From Allium sativum (Eukaryota; Streptophyta; Magnoliopsida; Asparagales; Amaryllidaceae), in NCBI GenBank assembly GCA_030737875.1, contig CM060922.1:318657456-318721455 (forward strand): a stretch of DNA of 64,000 nucleotides. Direction: 5' to 3'. Of the stretch, positions 52,671 to 64,000 are shown piece after piece (the stretch's first letter is position 1; each line of letters opens with the position of its first letter). The notes beneath the pieces are model-generated. The model ran no database searches. It was not told the origin of the DNA and saw only the letters and a list, made by a program, of their open reading frames with translations. Both the position numbers and the translations under genes were made by a program.

Positions 52671-54638
52671 ATTATACGTTGAATTCGATTATATCGTATT
52701 CGGGAAAAGTAATATTTACTTTTCGTTTTAATCAAGACTTACTTATTTATGAATAAATTTGTGGTTTAGTTATTCAGTTAAATCAAGGAATAAAAGTTAT
52801 ATTTTGAAAGTAGATATTTAGGAAGAAGGGACTATAACGCTATAGTTATAATCAATGTTTAAAATAAAGAAGTGGGTTCATAAATAGAATCCGAGTATAT
52901 AAGGAAGTGTTAAAGATGTGAAAGGTGAACTTTGTCTATTTCAAGGTTAGAAATGTTGTTCAGTTAAGGTCTGAGAGGTAATTATAACCCAACTTGATTG
53001 ACTTCGTTTTTAACTAAGAAATGGTTAAAGTTCGATAGTGAAGGTTGATTAAGTGAATTTAGTAATGAGTGAAACAGTGGGAATTGGCTTAGTGATGTTT
53101 TATTTAAACATCGGTTTAAATCAAATGAAGGAGTTTGGAAACGTTTTCCAAATAAGGATCAGAAATGTTTTCCAATATAGGAAATAAGAAATAGAAGTTA
53201 ATATGGTGATGTGGTCCAAATGATTTATAAAGTATGTTTTTTCCAAATTTAGAAATCTAGAATTTACGAATATATAGAAAGGGAAAATGGATAAATTAAT
53301 GACAATTTAATTAAAAGAAATAAACCTTTGAATGATGATTGATCGATAGAATTTCCATCTGGATATGATATCGTTGTTTACACACCTGTTTTTCTTTGAT
53401 TGTTAAATCACCGACTATTGAAGTTTTTGACCATTTCTCCGTCGTCAATACAGAGAGACCGGGATCAGATTCATCATCTGAAAACCACTCTGTATGGACG
53501 TTAGCATTGCGATCAAATATGATGAAAATAATTAAAGATGGAGTTATGCAAGGGCTATCCTGTTTACAGAATAGTGCCTTCGGTTTGTTCAGTCCCAGGA
53601 TAAACGTGAATGGACGAATGTTTGACAGAGTATATCTAACAGATCACATAAGTTGATCTCTTCCAACGTACTTACGTTTGGTGGCGGAGGAATTCGTTTC
53701 TCTTAGCTTTATACCCGTGGTATTTTTAAGGAAATCAATTTGTGATTTGACGGGTATGACGATGTGGCATTCAAAGTGAATGTTGGTCAAGTGTTTCCAA
53801 AGATACGTAATGACCTCAAGCCTCATCAACCCGGAAATGACAAAAATCGGGCAGGCAGCATGGCTAAGTGGGTCGCTCCCATTAGGGTGTATATCACCTA
53901 TCTAGAGAAAATTCATTTCATTCTTTTATCTATTATCGATGCTGTCCCTTTTCGGGAAGACGGTGGGTAGCTCCCAACCGTTGGTGATATACATTCGATA
54001 CACTCAAGCGAAATGAGTGGTCGGTCATGTGAGGGCCGGGTTGCAAGATGTTCTTGTTGAACCCAGTGTATTCGCCTCTAGAGATACACTATCGGCAGGT
54101 GGTCCCATACCTTGTCATAGTTGGAATCCAATCTCCAATAAGCGCCCGCAATTTTGATTTGTATACTATATATGTGGAACGTGAGATGCAAGCGTTCTGC
54201 TAGATTCTAATTACTTGTGATTAGACATTATTATAATATCAAGAGAAGTATTGATTTCCAAAAGTGTTTTGGGTTATCGTAAGGTAAAAACCATCCGTGT
54301 TTATGTGTGGATTGGTCTTACGATTATCTTTTCTTTTGAAAACGATTTTTTAAGTTAAACCAAATGATTTGAGTTTACTCACACCAGTCCCATGACTGAC
54401 CCAGAGTTTATTTTTATTTTGTTTTCCCTAAACTCTTGGGTGCCCAAATTTGTACGGGCAGTCAAGTAGTTCGGGTTTACTCTGATTGTGATCTTCTTCT
54501 TCTTCTATTCTAATTTTCTATCTTATCTATCCTCACCCTCTAACTTCTTTCTATAAATGATCTGGAATGTTCGATACCTGAATAATTAACATGGGTTTTA
54601 TGTTGATTTTCTGGGTCGAAAATCCCAGTTCGTTACAG

Positions 54639-54650
54639 TGGTATCAGAGC
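54639..54650 (+). other. Primer-binding site of the giant-LTR element
   Basis: TGGTATCAGAGC, a perfect initiator-Met type site, one base inside the left LTR. Confidence 0.92.
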
Positions 54651-56111
54651 TGAAGGTTAAATGATTACCTTGGCTCTGTGGCGTGACTCAGTAGAGATGG
54701 GGTTAGTAATACCCTAGATTGAGTTTGAGTGTATATATACGAGTGAACGTATTTGTAGATTTTATAAAAAATTGTTTTATACGGAGGAGATTTATTGGTT
54801 GAGTAGTTTGTGAATTCTGGTCGATCAGTTTGATCCACTGTATCGATAAGGGTTTCTAGACACTCAAGTACGATGAACCGACATAATATATTTTGAAAAG
54901 AGGATAAATGAGATAATTTTACCCAAAGTATATTTCGATATAAAGAAAATATTTATATTTGAATGATTATAGTAAGTTGGATGTGTTGGTTGATTATAAT
55001 TGACATGGTTATATAAATAACCAATTTGAGTTCGTATAATTTAAAAGCAGATTAATTAAATCTAAATTAAATTAGAATTGGAATTAAAATTCTGAAAAAA
55101 ACTGGGAGAAGTGCTTGTAAGTGGATTTGAGTTAAGTTTAAGAAAATTTTAAAATCCTGGGAGATTTTAAATTGGTTTACGAGCATTGTGTACGATATTT
55201 TGAAATAAATTTCAAAATGAAAGTTTTTAAATTTTGAGTTTTGAAGTGATATAGTATTGAACTCACTTCAGTAGCTGGGAAATAACTTTGATGATGCTGG
55301 CCACATCATCAGTGTTCATTTTTGAGTTGTAAGTGACGGATTACTACCAAAGATTTTGTTTTCGAATTATTTTAGGAAAAGAAGTTGTTTTGAATCCCGA
55401 AAGGGAATAATTTATTTTAGAAAAACTAAACTGTTTAAAATCCCCAGGAAGATAGTATGAATTAAAAGCAAATTAAAGAAATTCATGAAAGCAAATATGC
55501 ATTGAATTGAAACCAATTAACTGGAAATTTAATTGGAATATAATATATGAAGTAAAATCAGATTTTGAATTGTGAGATAGAATCTGAAATGGTATTGGAT
55601 TGGTGAGTTAGGAAATTTGGAATCGAGAATGAAACTTGAGTTTGAAATGGTAATTGGCTTATTTAAGCGAATAGCTGTGTTGAGGATAAATTGATCAGAG
55701 ATTGATTGGGATGACTTTGGTATATGCTGAATTGGCAGCAGAATAAAAGGATTTAATGATATACCCGACAAAAAGGTACACATTTATTTGGATTTGGTGA
55801 TTTATGGGCCGATTTGGCAAGCCGCTTGGCTGTTTGGTTTTCTTTTGGATTGGAGAAGGCCTAGAGAGGCGAGTTGGGGTTTGAACTATTGACCGGTACA
55901 AAGGAGGTGCTGGCGAAATTTTTCGAAAATTTAAGGTGTTACAAAATTTTCAGGATTTTTAGAAAATTTTCGTTGATAAGAATTAATTAATATTTTAGTT
56001 GAAAATAAATTGGTTCAGTTGAAACTGAAGTTAAAAGTGAACGAATAGTTTTTAAACCAGTTAATAGGGTTTGTTTTCTACCTTAGCAATTTCGAGGATG
56101 AAATTATTTTA
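54651..56111. other. Non-coding interior of the giant-LTR element
   Basis: 1.46 kb of AT-rich DNA. No reading frame longer than about 85 codons and no retroelement motif on either strand. The right end (AATTTCGAGGATGAAATTAT) resembles the Tekay sequence before its purine tract. Confidence 0.8.
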
Positions 56112-56123
56112 AGGGGGGATGAA
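56112..56123 (+). other. Polypurine tract of the giant-LTR element
   Basis: AGGGGGGATGAA ends exactly at the right LTR. Confidence 0.8.
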
Positions 56124-58499
56124 TGTAACGACCAGCATTTTTCAGTGATATAATTAATTTATTTAATTATTTAAATAATGGTTTGGTTATTTAAAATGAC
56201 CAGAATTGAATAATATTGAATATTTAATTTAAATAATATAATAATATATTTAATTTCCGAAATAGTTAGAAATAGTGGAATTCACAATATGGTGTGAACT
56301 GGATCATCTGTGATATTTAATTCAGTTTATAATTAAATTATAATAACGAATATATTATTTGAACGACAGTTTGAACGTATAATTATAATATAATTCAAAT
56401 CGAGCTTGAAATGGCGCGGCAGTTCGCTATTTGGCGATTTGAACTTCAACTGAATGTACAGGGTTCGTTTTAAATCGGATTTCTCTGAAACAAAAAACGT
56501 TAGGAGCTGGTGAAGTATATTTTTCTAGTAGAAGAGAAAAATTGGGATTTCGTCGTGTATATTTTGATATATGTCCAAATCAAATTTTAGAAAAGTCGCT
56601 ATGGAATTCCTTTATAATTTATATCGATTTATTTATATTTTTAAATATAAATCGAATATCGATGTAACACTGGATTTGAAATATCGAGTTATAAATCCCA
56701 TTGGAGCTGTATGATACTCTATTGTGGATATATACGATAATATTTATTTTTAAATATTAAATTAAAATGTTTTTAAATATATTTATATATTTAAAAGGGT
56801 TATTTAGAGCTTTAAAAATAGCCAGTTTTGCAAATGACCTCAGAATTCGACGAAACCTATTTTGTTGGATCTGCAACATCAAATAATTGCTAGATTCCAA
56901 GTTCTGTGATTTTTAGAGTCACTGTGTGGCCGTACGGATTTTTAGAGTGAAAAACAGTCAGTATTTTGATGGTTAAAAATACGCTGTGTGAGCAAACGGA
57001 GTCGGAATTCGACGAAACCAGTTTTGTTGGGACCGTAATGTCGAACGGTAGCTGCATGTCCAGTTTCGTGATTTTTGGGTATCGTGTGTGATCACAGGGA
57101 TTTTAAAGGACGAATAAAATTAGCGATGGCTTAAAATAAAATATTTAAATCGATTATTAAAATATTAAAAATCGCCTATATAATATCCATAATTTTTCCT
57201 AACCTAAATCAGTTCATTCGGAAGTCAACAAGTTCCGCCGTAACATTTGTTGGTTCCAGCAAAAAAAGTTCGATCAAAAGAAATCAAAGGAAAAACAAAC
57301 AAAACATTATAAATTCTAATATATATATATATATATATATATGTGATCACCATTCGAAGAGCTCTGTTCTGGTATCAAAGTTTTGGAGCTCTATGGGTTT
57401 CTGGGAGTCTCGACATGTTTCCAGCGAAAGGGGTTATGGTCCAGGGTTCATGATTTTGATTTTTACAAGTTTTGATTTCAGTTTTTGATGTTGTATTTGT
57501 GTTTTGGAGTGATTTGAGACTCGTACACAGATTTTGGTGGAAATGAAGGTCGAAACAGTTCGATCTTTTTACTGTATGCATGGTTTAGGGTCGACGTCGG
57601 AATCTTGTACGGGTGTACGAGGTTGGTCGTACGGGTATAGGATCGTAGAGATTTTGAGGAAATGAGCTTCGGTACTTTCAGATTTTATATTGGTGGTGTA
57701 TACAAGGAGAGAAAGGGGATTGAAGTCGTGTAAATGGAGTGGTGTACAACAGGAGGTGACGACATTTCTAGTTCGAGGAAGAAGAAAGATGGTGTGGGCC
57801 TGGTAATTAAGTTTTGGTGATGGGCCTGGTAATTAAGTTTTGGTGATGGGCCTTGTTAATAGTAAGCCCAATAAATTCTATTAAGTTTTAGTTTAAAATT
57901 TAAATAGCGTTCAAACTTGTGAGTTCAATAACTTGTTCGTATGAAAACGAAATTCAGCAAAACAGGTCACGTTGGAATCGTATCGAAAAGTACTACACAT
58001 ACAAACTGGTTTGGAAGGGAATGGAGCTCATTTGAATTTATGGCGAAATAAATTGTTTGATTCAAATCAAACAAACAGTTTATCGTTTTTTAACGATGAA
58101 CTGCCAATGTGAGTAAACTCACTAACTCTTCTCAGTTATATTTTTCCAAAGTATTTTTAGAAATGATAAATGATGGTTGTTTGCTATGTGTTGGTTGTTT
58201 GGTTGAACTGCTAGTCGGTTGATTGAAAATATAGATAACGATATAAATATAAATCGTTAATCAAATATTGATTCTGTTTAGCAGAATATTTCATAGTGAA
58301 ATAAAATTGATGTTAATTTTATTATTTAACATCTGTGGATGCAGGGAAACAGGTCGGAGGGACCCAACTGGGTTCCTCAACATTTATTTTACTGTTTTTC
58401 ATATATTGTGTTATATGATGTGATATGAAATATGTTGTTGATTTTATATGTTGGAATGATACCGATCATTGTTATAGGGTATGCTAAATACCATAAGGA

Positions 58500-58915
58500 A
58501 TACTGGAATGTTAAAAAGAAAATTTTCAATGTTATATTGAAAAAGGAATATTTATAAAATCAAAAGGTTTTATAAAAAGAAACTATTTATTTAGAAAATA
58601 AATAGATTGAAAAGGAATATTTATTTGTTAATCAAATAGATAGGATTGAAGAGAAATATTTGTAAACTATTTACAAATAGAATTAAAAAGGGATATTTAT
58701 TTGAAAATAGAATAGAATAGAAAGGGGAAATATGTGTAAAGGAAATAGTCAGATTATAAAAGGAATTACTTATAAAATCAATGGATTTTATATAAAAAAA
58801 ATTATAGAATAAATAAAATTACCAGAAAAGGAGTTTATTTAGTAAATAAATAGAGTATAAAAGAAAATACTTGAAAAGTGACTAGAATTGTAGAAAAGGA
58901 GAATTTTATATTTGA
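58500..58915. repeat. Array of short AT-rich palindromic units, right LTR
   Basis: Counterpart of 51295-51720, same unit order with scattered changes. Confidence 0.75.
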
Positions 58916-59595
58916 AAGGTTTAGACCCGTGCTTCGCACACGGGTATAATATGGTATGGATTTAAAACTAAAATTTAAATAGAATCTATTCTAACAGATA
59001 GGTTGAGAAGATAAATTTATTAATAATATTTGATAAATTAAATGAAATATTTATCATTGGATAAATAGAATATATAAGTTAGGACTTATATAGAGAAGTA
59101 AGAATTGATTTCAACATTGATATTTGAAACTGAATAAACATAGAGTTAATTAGATATAGTTAATCAAACTAGAATTAATTGAATATTAGTTATTCAATTA
59201 GAGTTGATCGAATATAGTTATTGGAGATAGAGTTAGTCAAACATAGTTAATTAGGATGTGTCGCTATTTCGTACGACTGCTAGCATAATTCGCAGGGCTG
59301 GAGATAGCCTACGACGGTCGGATGTTTCCTGAGGGACTCAGGCGTAACCATTGTGATCGCTGCAATCTAGAGTCAAGCGAATGGTGTTAAAATGTATATT
59401 AGTCATTCAAAATAAAGTTAAAATAGACATAGTTATTAGAAGATAAATTAATCGAATATTAGTTATCAGATAGGGGTTAAATAAGTAGAGTAAATAAGTT
59501 GAGTTAATTGAGTTGAGTTAATCAAACCGATTTAATCCAAATGAGTTAAATCAAAGGAGTTATTCAAAACAATTTATCCGAATAAAATTAAGGGA

Positions 59596-59770
59596 GTTAA
59601 TCGAATATATTTTATTCGAAAGGAGATTAATCGAATGTAAATCATTCGCAGAAAATTGATCGAATGTGAATCATTTGAAGAGAGATTATCGAATGTAGTA
59701 ATTCGAAGAAAGAGTTATCGAATATAGTTTATTCGAAGAAGGAGTTGTCGAATAAAGTTTATTCGAAAGA
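59596..59770. repeat. Array of six GAAT-N8-ATTC palindromic units, right LTR
   Basis: Counterpart of 52494-52670. All six units are recognisable. Confidence 0.85.
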
Positions 59771-61914
59771 GAATTATACGTTGAATTCGATTATATCGAA
59801 TTCGGGAAAAGTAATATTTACTTTTCGTTTTAATCAAGATTTACTTATTTATGAATAAATTTGTGGTTTAGTTATTCAGTTAAATCAAGGAATAAAAGTT
59901 ATATTTTGAAAGTAGATATTTAGGAAGAAGGGATTATAACGCTATAGTTATAATCAATGTTTAAAATAAAGAAGTGGGTTCGTAAATAGAATCCGAGTAT
60001 ATAAGGAAGTGTTAAAGATGTGAAAGGTGAACTTTGTCTATTTCAAGGTTAGAAATGTTGTTCAGTTAAGGTCTGAGAGGTAATTATACCCCAACTTGAT
60101 TGACTTCGTTTTTAACTAAGAAATGGGTAAGGTTCGATAGTGAAGGTTGATTAAGTGAATTTAGTTAATGAGTGAAACGGTGGGAATTGGCTTAGTGATG
60201 TTTTATTTAAACATCGGTTCAAATCAAATGAAGGAGTTTGGAAACGTTTTCCAATTAAGGATCAGAAATGTTTTCCAATATAGGAAATAAGAAATAGAAG
60301 TAAATAGGGTGATGTGGTCCAAATGAGTTATAAAGTATGTTTTTTCCAAATTTAGAAATCTAGAATTTACGAATATATAGAAAGGGAAAATGGATAAATT
60401 AATGACAATTTAATTAAAAGAAATAAACCTTTGAATGATGATTGATTGATAGAATTTCCATCTGGAAATGATATCGTTGTTTGCACACCTGTTTTTCTTT
60501 GATAGTTAAATCACTGACTATCGAAGTTTTTGACCATTTCTCCGTCGTCAATACAGAGAGACCAGGATCAGATTCATCATCTGAAAACCACTCTGTATGG
60601 ACGTTAGCGTTGCGATCAACTATGATGAAAATAATTAAAGATGGAGTTATGCAAGGGCTATCCTATTTACAGAATAGTGCCTTCGGTTTGTTCAGTTCTA
60701 GGACAAACGTGAATGGACGAATGTCTGACAGAGTATATCTAACATATCACGTAAGTTGATCTCTTCCAACGTACTTACGTTTGGTGGCGAAGGAATTCGT
60801 TTCTCTTAGCTTTATACCTATGGTATTTTTTAGGAAATCAATTTGTGATTTGACGGGTATGACGATGTGGCATTCAAAGTGAATGGTGGTCAAGTGTTTC
60901 AAAAGATACGTAATGACCTCAAGCCTCATCAACCAGGAAATGACAGAAATCGGGTAGGCAGCATGGCTAAGTGGATCGCTCCTATTAGGGTGTATATCAC
61001 CTATCTAGAGAAAATCCATTTCATTCTTTTATCTATTATCGATGTTGTCCCTTTTCGGGAAGACGGTGGGTAGCTCCCAACCATTGGTGATATACATTCG
61101 ATACACTCAAGCAAAATGAGTGGTCGGTCATGTGAGGGTCGGGTTGCAAGATGTTCTTGTTGAACCCAGTGTATTCGCCTCTAGAGATACACTATCGGCA
61201 GGTGGTCCCATACCTTTTCATAGTTGGAATCCAATCTCCAATAAGCGCCCGCGATTTTGATTTGTATACTATATATGTGGAACGTGAGATGCAAGCGTTC
61301 TGCTAGATTCTACTTACTTGTGATTATACATTATTATAATACCAAGAGAAGTATTGATTTCCAAAAGTGTTTTGGGTTATCGTAAGATAAAAACCATCCG
61401 TGTTTATGTGTGGATTGGTCTTACGATTATCTTTTCTTTTGAAAACGATTTTTTAAGTTAAACCAAATGATTTGAGTTTACTCACACCAGTCCCATGACT
61501 GACCCAGAGTTTATTTTTATTTTGTTTTCCCTAAACTCTTGGGTGCCCAAATTTGTACCGGCAGTCAAGTAGTTCGGGTCTTTACTGATATGCTTGGAGG
61601 AGCTTGAAGCAGGAGGCTTCAGGATTTTATAGCTATTGTTATTTCCGCTGTGTGTAAGTGTTGCACTCTGCTAATGTTATTCTATACCTATATACTGTTT
61701 TACTTCAAAGTTATGTTATGTATTATATTTTATTCGTTCCGCTGTAAGATTCGCGTTTACTCTGATTGTGATCTTCTTCTTCTATTCTAATTTTCTATCT
61801 TATCTATCCTCACCCTCTAACTTCTTTCTATAAATGATCTGGAATGTTCGATACCTGAATAATTAACATGGGTTTTATGTTGATTTTCTGGGTCGAAAAT
61901 CTCAGTTCGTTACA

Positions 61915-61919
61915 ACATC
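61915..61919. repeat. Target-site duplication of the giant-LTR element, right copy
   Basis: ACATC, identical to 48924-48928. Confidence 0.92.
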
Positions 61920-62204
61920 CATTTGGTGAAGCTCAAGATCATAATGAGCCACCAAAGCCGAAAAAATTCTTAAATAATCCTTCTTAGATACTGGAGCGAA
62001 GTTTTCTTTATAGTCAATGTCATTTTGTTGGATGAAACCTTTAGCAACAAGTCTAGATTTATATCTTTCAATGTTTCCCTTTGAGTCATGTTTAGTCTTA
62101 AAGACCCATTTAGACCCAACAGTTTTAGAATGCTTAGGTAACTCCACTAAGTCCCAGACTTTGTTATCACCCATTGACTTGATTTCTTCTTTCATGGCAG
62201 TCAA
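61915..62204 (-). pseudogene. copia-2 reverse transcriptase, N-terminal piece
   Basis: MTAMKEEIKSMGDNKVWDLV, VGSKWVFKTKHDSKGN, KSRLVAKGFIQQNDIDYKE and HYDLELHQMD are the first RT blocks of copia. It is cut at the MD of the conserved LxQMDVKxAFLNG region by the giant-LTR element. After subtraction the frame continues into 48816-48928. Confidence 0.92.
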
Positions 62205-62242
62205 CCATTTTGAGAATTATCACTTTCCATGGCCTTCTTAAA

Positions 62243-62755
62243 TTAGATCGGGTCTTCATCAAGGCTTAAATCATACTCACTTCCAACAACATAAACCACA
62301 TAACCATCTGAAATAGAGGATTTTCTTTCCCTTATAGATCGCCTTAAAGGTTCACATGGTTCATGATGTTCTTCTTGAATTATGACTGGTTCGTCAACCA
62401 TAACTTCATCGTGTGGGATTTGAACATCATCATGTTGTTCCATTGTATCATTTGACTGTGAAGCAACAATGGGTACAACTAATTTTGAAGAAATAACAGG
62501 TGAAGAAAGTTCAACCTGAATCTCTTGAATGTCCAATTTTTGTTATTCACCACTCCCACCAATTTGGTTATTTTCAATGAACCTAGCATTTCCCGTCTCA
62601 ACTATTCTCGTATTATGGTTAGGACAATAAAATATATACCCCTTTCACTTTTCAAGATAGCCAATGAAAAGCCCACTGACTGTCCTAGGATCATGTTTCT
62701 TTTTATGCGGATTGTATAACCTTACTTCTTCTTGACAACCCTGAACACGAAGATG
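62243..62755 (-). pseudogene. copia-2 integrase C-terminal part and variable linker
   Basis: PCEPLRRSIRERKSSISDGY and the following acidic stretch (SEYDLSLDEDPI) form the linker typical between integrase and RT. Upstream (62540-62755) the integrase C-terminal part is recognisable only in pieces (for example DPRTVSGLFIGYLEK) because of frame damage. Confidence 0.75.
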
Positions 62756-63557
62756 TCATAAATTAGGTTTCCTTCCTGTCCACAACTCATAAGAGGTCTT
62801 AGAAACTGCCTTGCTAGGAACTCGATTAAGCACATACGTTGAAGTCTCCAATGCATACATCCACAATGAAAGAGGTAACGAACAATTACTTAACATGCTC
62901 CTAACCATACCCATTAATGTACGATTCTGCCTCTCAGCTACACCATTCTGCTGAGGTGTACCAGGCATTGTATATTGTGCACAAATGCCTCTACTTTCAA
63001 GAAACTTTGCAAATGGACCTGGACATTGTCCACTTTCATTAAATTTTCCATAAAACACACCACCTCTATCAGATCTCGCTACTTTCACTTTTCTATCTAA
63101 CTGCCTTTCGACTTCATTAATAAATACCTCTAGGACGCTCACAGATTGAGTCTTTTCATGCAGTAGATATACATATCCATAACGTGAGTAATTATCAAGG
63201 TGATAAAGTATTTTTCACCGCTCCATGAAGGAGCATCAAAAGGGTCATATATATATCGGTGTGGATTAACTCAAGTAGTTGATTACTTCTCATGTCTAGC
63301 TTCTTTACTGTGTATTTAGTCTGCTTGCCTTTAATGCAGTCTACAGATACAGCTAAGTCACTAAAATCTAATTGAGGAAGAATTTCATTCTTTACCAACC
63401 TCTTTATTCTTTCCTTGGAAATGTGATCTAATCTTTGATGCCACAATAAAGCATAACTTTCATTGGATGCACTACGCTTAATGCCTTGATTTTCAACACT
63501 AAACAAAGATTCAGAAAACTTAACATCAAGATTGAACCTATAAAGTGAATCAATCAA
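62756..63557 (-). pseudogene. copia-2 integrase core and zinc-binding region
   Basis: LLWHQRLDHISKERIKRLV and CIKGKQTK make the HHCC region; the usual GH of this motif is DH. The core has IHTDI, then a frameshift near 63240, VARSDRGGVFYG and MPGTPQQNGVAERQNRTL with the Asp and Glu. SYELWTGRKPNL ends the open part at 62756. Two frames are needed to read it. Confidence 0.88.
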
Positions 63558-63584
63558 AGTACCACAACCATAATAGTAACTATT

Positions 63585-64000
63585 TCAATACAATGAAAAA
63601 CCACCATGTCCAAAATATACATAAAAACCTAAATTATCCAATTTACTTGTATAACCAAGATTTCTAGCACACTTAGGTACATAAAGACATCCTTCAAGAT
63701 CTACATGACAACCAGTGTCAAAAATCAATCTATAAGTCCTAATGCCCTCAATTTGTGCCTTCATCCTGTTTCCCATGAACAAGTACTGTTCAGCTCCTTT
63801 TATGGGCTGGATCGAAAGGAATCCCTGTTTAATGTGAGATACATGAGTAGTGGCACCAAATTCTAACCACCAAGAATTATTAGGAACTTCTATAAGGTTT
63901 GATTCAAAGCAAACAAAACTATAATGTGTACCTTTCTTTTCGAACCAAGCCTTCCTTTTTGGACAATCTTTCTTGAAATGCCCCATTTTCTTGCAAAAGA
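63585..64000 (-). pseudogene. copia-2 gag zinc knuckle and protease (cut by the window edge)
   Basis: CKKMGHFKKDCPKRKAWF at the edge is the second half of the CX2CX4HX4C knuckle; its first Cys is outside. In the protease WWLEFGATTHVS replaces the usual D-S-G active site with E-F-G, two changes that should abolish cleavage. LEGCLYVPKCARNL and FGHGGFSLY are conserved later blocks. Confidence 0.88.

Larger units (their letters stand above)
48929..54637 (+). repeat. Left giant LTR (5709 bp)
   Basis: TGTAACGACC...CAGTTCGTTACA. It holds an AT-rich palindromic array (about 51295-51720), a GC hairpin (51722-51742), a conserved GC-rich block (52148-52285) and a second palindromic array (52494-52670). 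It lacks about 176 bp present in the right LTR near its end. Confidence 0.93.
48929..61914 (+). mobile_element. Non-autonomous LTR element with 5.7-kb LTRs (LARD-like, Tekay-derived cis signals)
   Basis: Two direct repeats of 5709 and 5791 bp enclose only 1486 bp. The primer site TGGTATCAGAGC follows the left LTR and AAGGGGGG precedes the right one. TSD ACATC is perfect. No gag, protease, RT or integrase similarity is present on either strand. The LTR start TGTAACGACCCGCATT is the same as that of the Tekay element above, and the sequence before the purine tract is also similar, so proteins probably come from a Tekay chromovirus. LTR divergence is about 3-4 percent in the stretch compared by eye. 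Confidence 0.93.
56124..61914 (+). repeat. Right giant LTR (5791 bp)
   Basis: Matches 48929-54637. Differences include a 26-bp tandem duplication (57796-57847) and a 176-bp segment (about 61579-61754) absent from the left copy; the left LTR has its own extra AATATTTGAAATATT-type repeats near 51850-51960. Confidence 0.93.
40892..64000 (-). mobile_element. Ty1/copia retrotransposon copia-2, twice interrupted, running off the right edge
   Basis: The - strand order from the right edge is gag zinc knuckle, protease, integrase, RT, RNase H, purine tract, 3' LTR. RT is split into three pieces (61915-62204, 48816-48928, 42603-42804) by two LTR elements, each with a perfect 5-bp target duplication. 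Subtracting both insertions puts the outer RT reading frames in the same phase. The 5' LTR and most of gag lie outside the window. Confidence 0.92.

Noticed and set aside
53396..53970. Two short open frames (86 and 68 codons) in the left giant LTR, with counterparts at 60481-61073
   Set aside because: They are on the LTR pair, differ by amino-acid changes and show no similarity to known proteins. Length is expected by chance in 5.7 kb, and no codon-level conservation is visible.

Overview
The window is a block of angiosperm nuclear DNA, probably eudicot, built almost entirely of nested and decayed transposable elements with a few relics of single-copy plant genes. The plant origin is shown by Ty1/copia, Ty3/gypsy chromovirus (Tekay/Del type) and Tat-type retrotransposons, a CACTA transposon, a miniature hAT element, spliced remnants of a GH35 beta-galactosidase and a cytokinin-receptor CHASE domain, and a methionine-rich 2S albumin pseudogene. 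There is no bacterial-type gene, tRNA, rRNA or CRISPR array. Species cannot be told from the sequence alone.

Layout. 1-4338: degenerate copia element (copia-1, + strand) whose 5' LTR lies outside. 4962-6279: a miniature LTR element (TRIM-like) flanked by an unusually long (~110 bp) direct duplication of host sequence. 6304-6984: beta-galactosidase exon relics. 7601-17328: complete but decayed Tekay/Del chromovirus (- strand), 2.5-kb LTRs and a perfect GATCA target duplication. 17654-23427: CACTA transposon (- strand). 23608-24174: CHASE-domain relic of a cytokinin-receptor histidine kinase. 24962-25450: 2S albumin pseudogene behind an intact-looking seed promoter. 26114-39786: Tat-lineage gypsy element with gag-pol on the - strand and a second, spliced, promoter-equipped gene on the + strand (antisense ORF). 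40892-64000: a copia element (copia-2, - strand) running off the right edge. Its reverse-transcriptase region was hit twice: by copia-3 (42805-48810, TSD ATATT, itself carrying a 363-bp hAT MITE with TSD ATAATATG) and by a non-autonomous element with 5.7-kb LTRs (48929-61914, TSD ACATC).

Relations. The giant-LTR element has no protein genes, but its LTR start, primer-binding site and polypurine-tract context match those of the Tekay element, so it was probably mobilised by such a chromovirus. Removing each insertion with one copy of its target duplication puts the interrupted copia reading frames back in register, which fixes the order of events: copia-2 is older than both insertions in it, and copia-3 is older than the MITE. 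Most in-frame stops are CAG/CAA/CGA to TAG/TAA/TGA or TGG to TGA/TAG, the mark of long methylation and cytosine deamination.

The most interesting structures are the antisense gene of the Tat element with its own TATA box, pyrimidine patch and phase-compatible introns; the giant LTRs with two arrays of short palindromic units; the TRIM-like element with the ~110-bp duplicated target; and an LTR leader motif shared by unrelated families and present once more just after the Tat pol stop.
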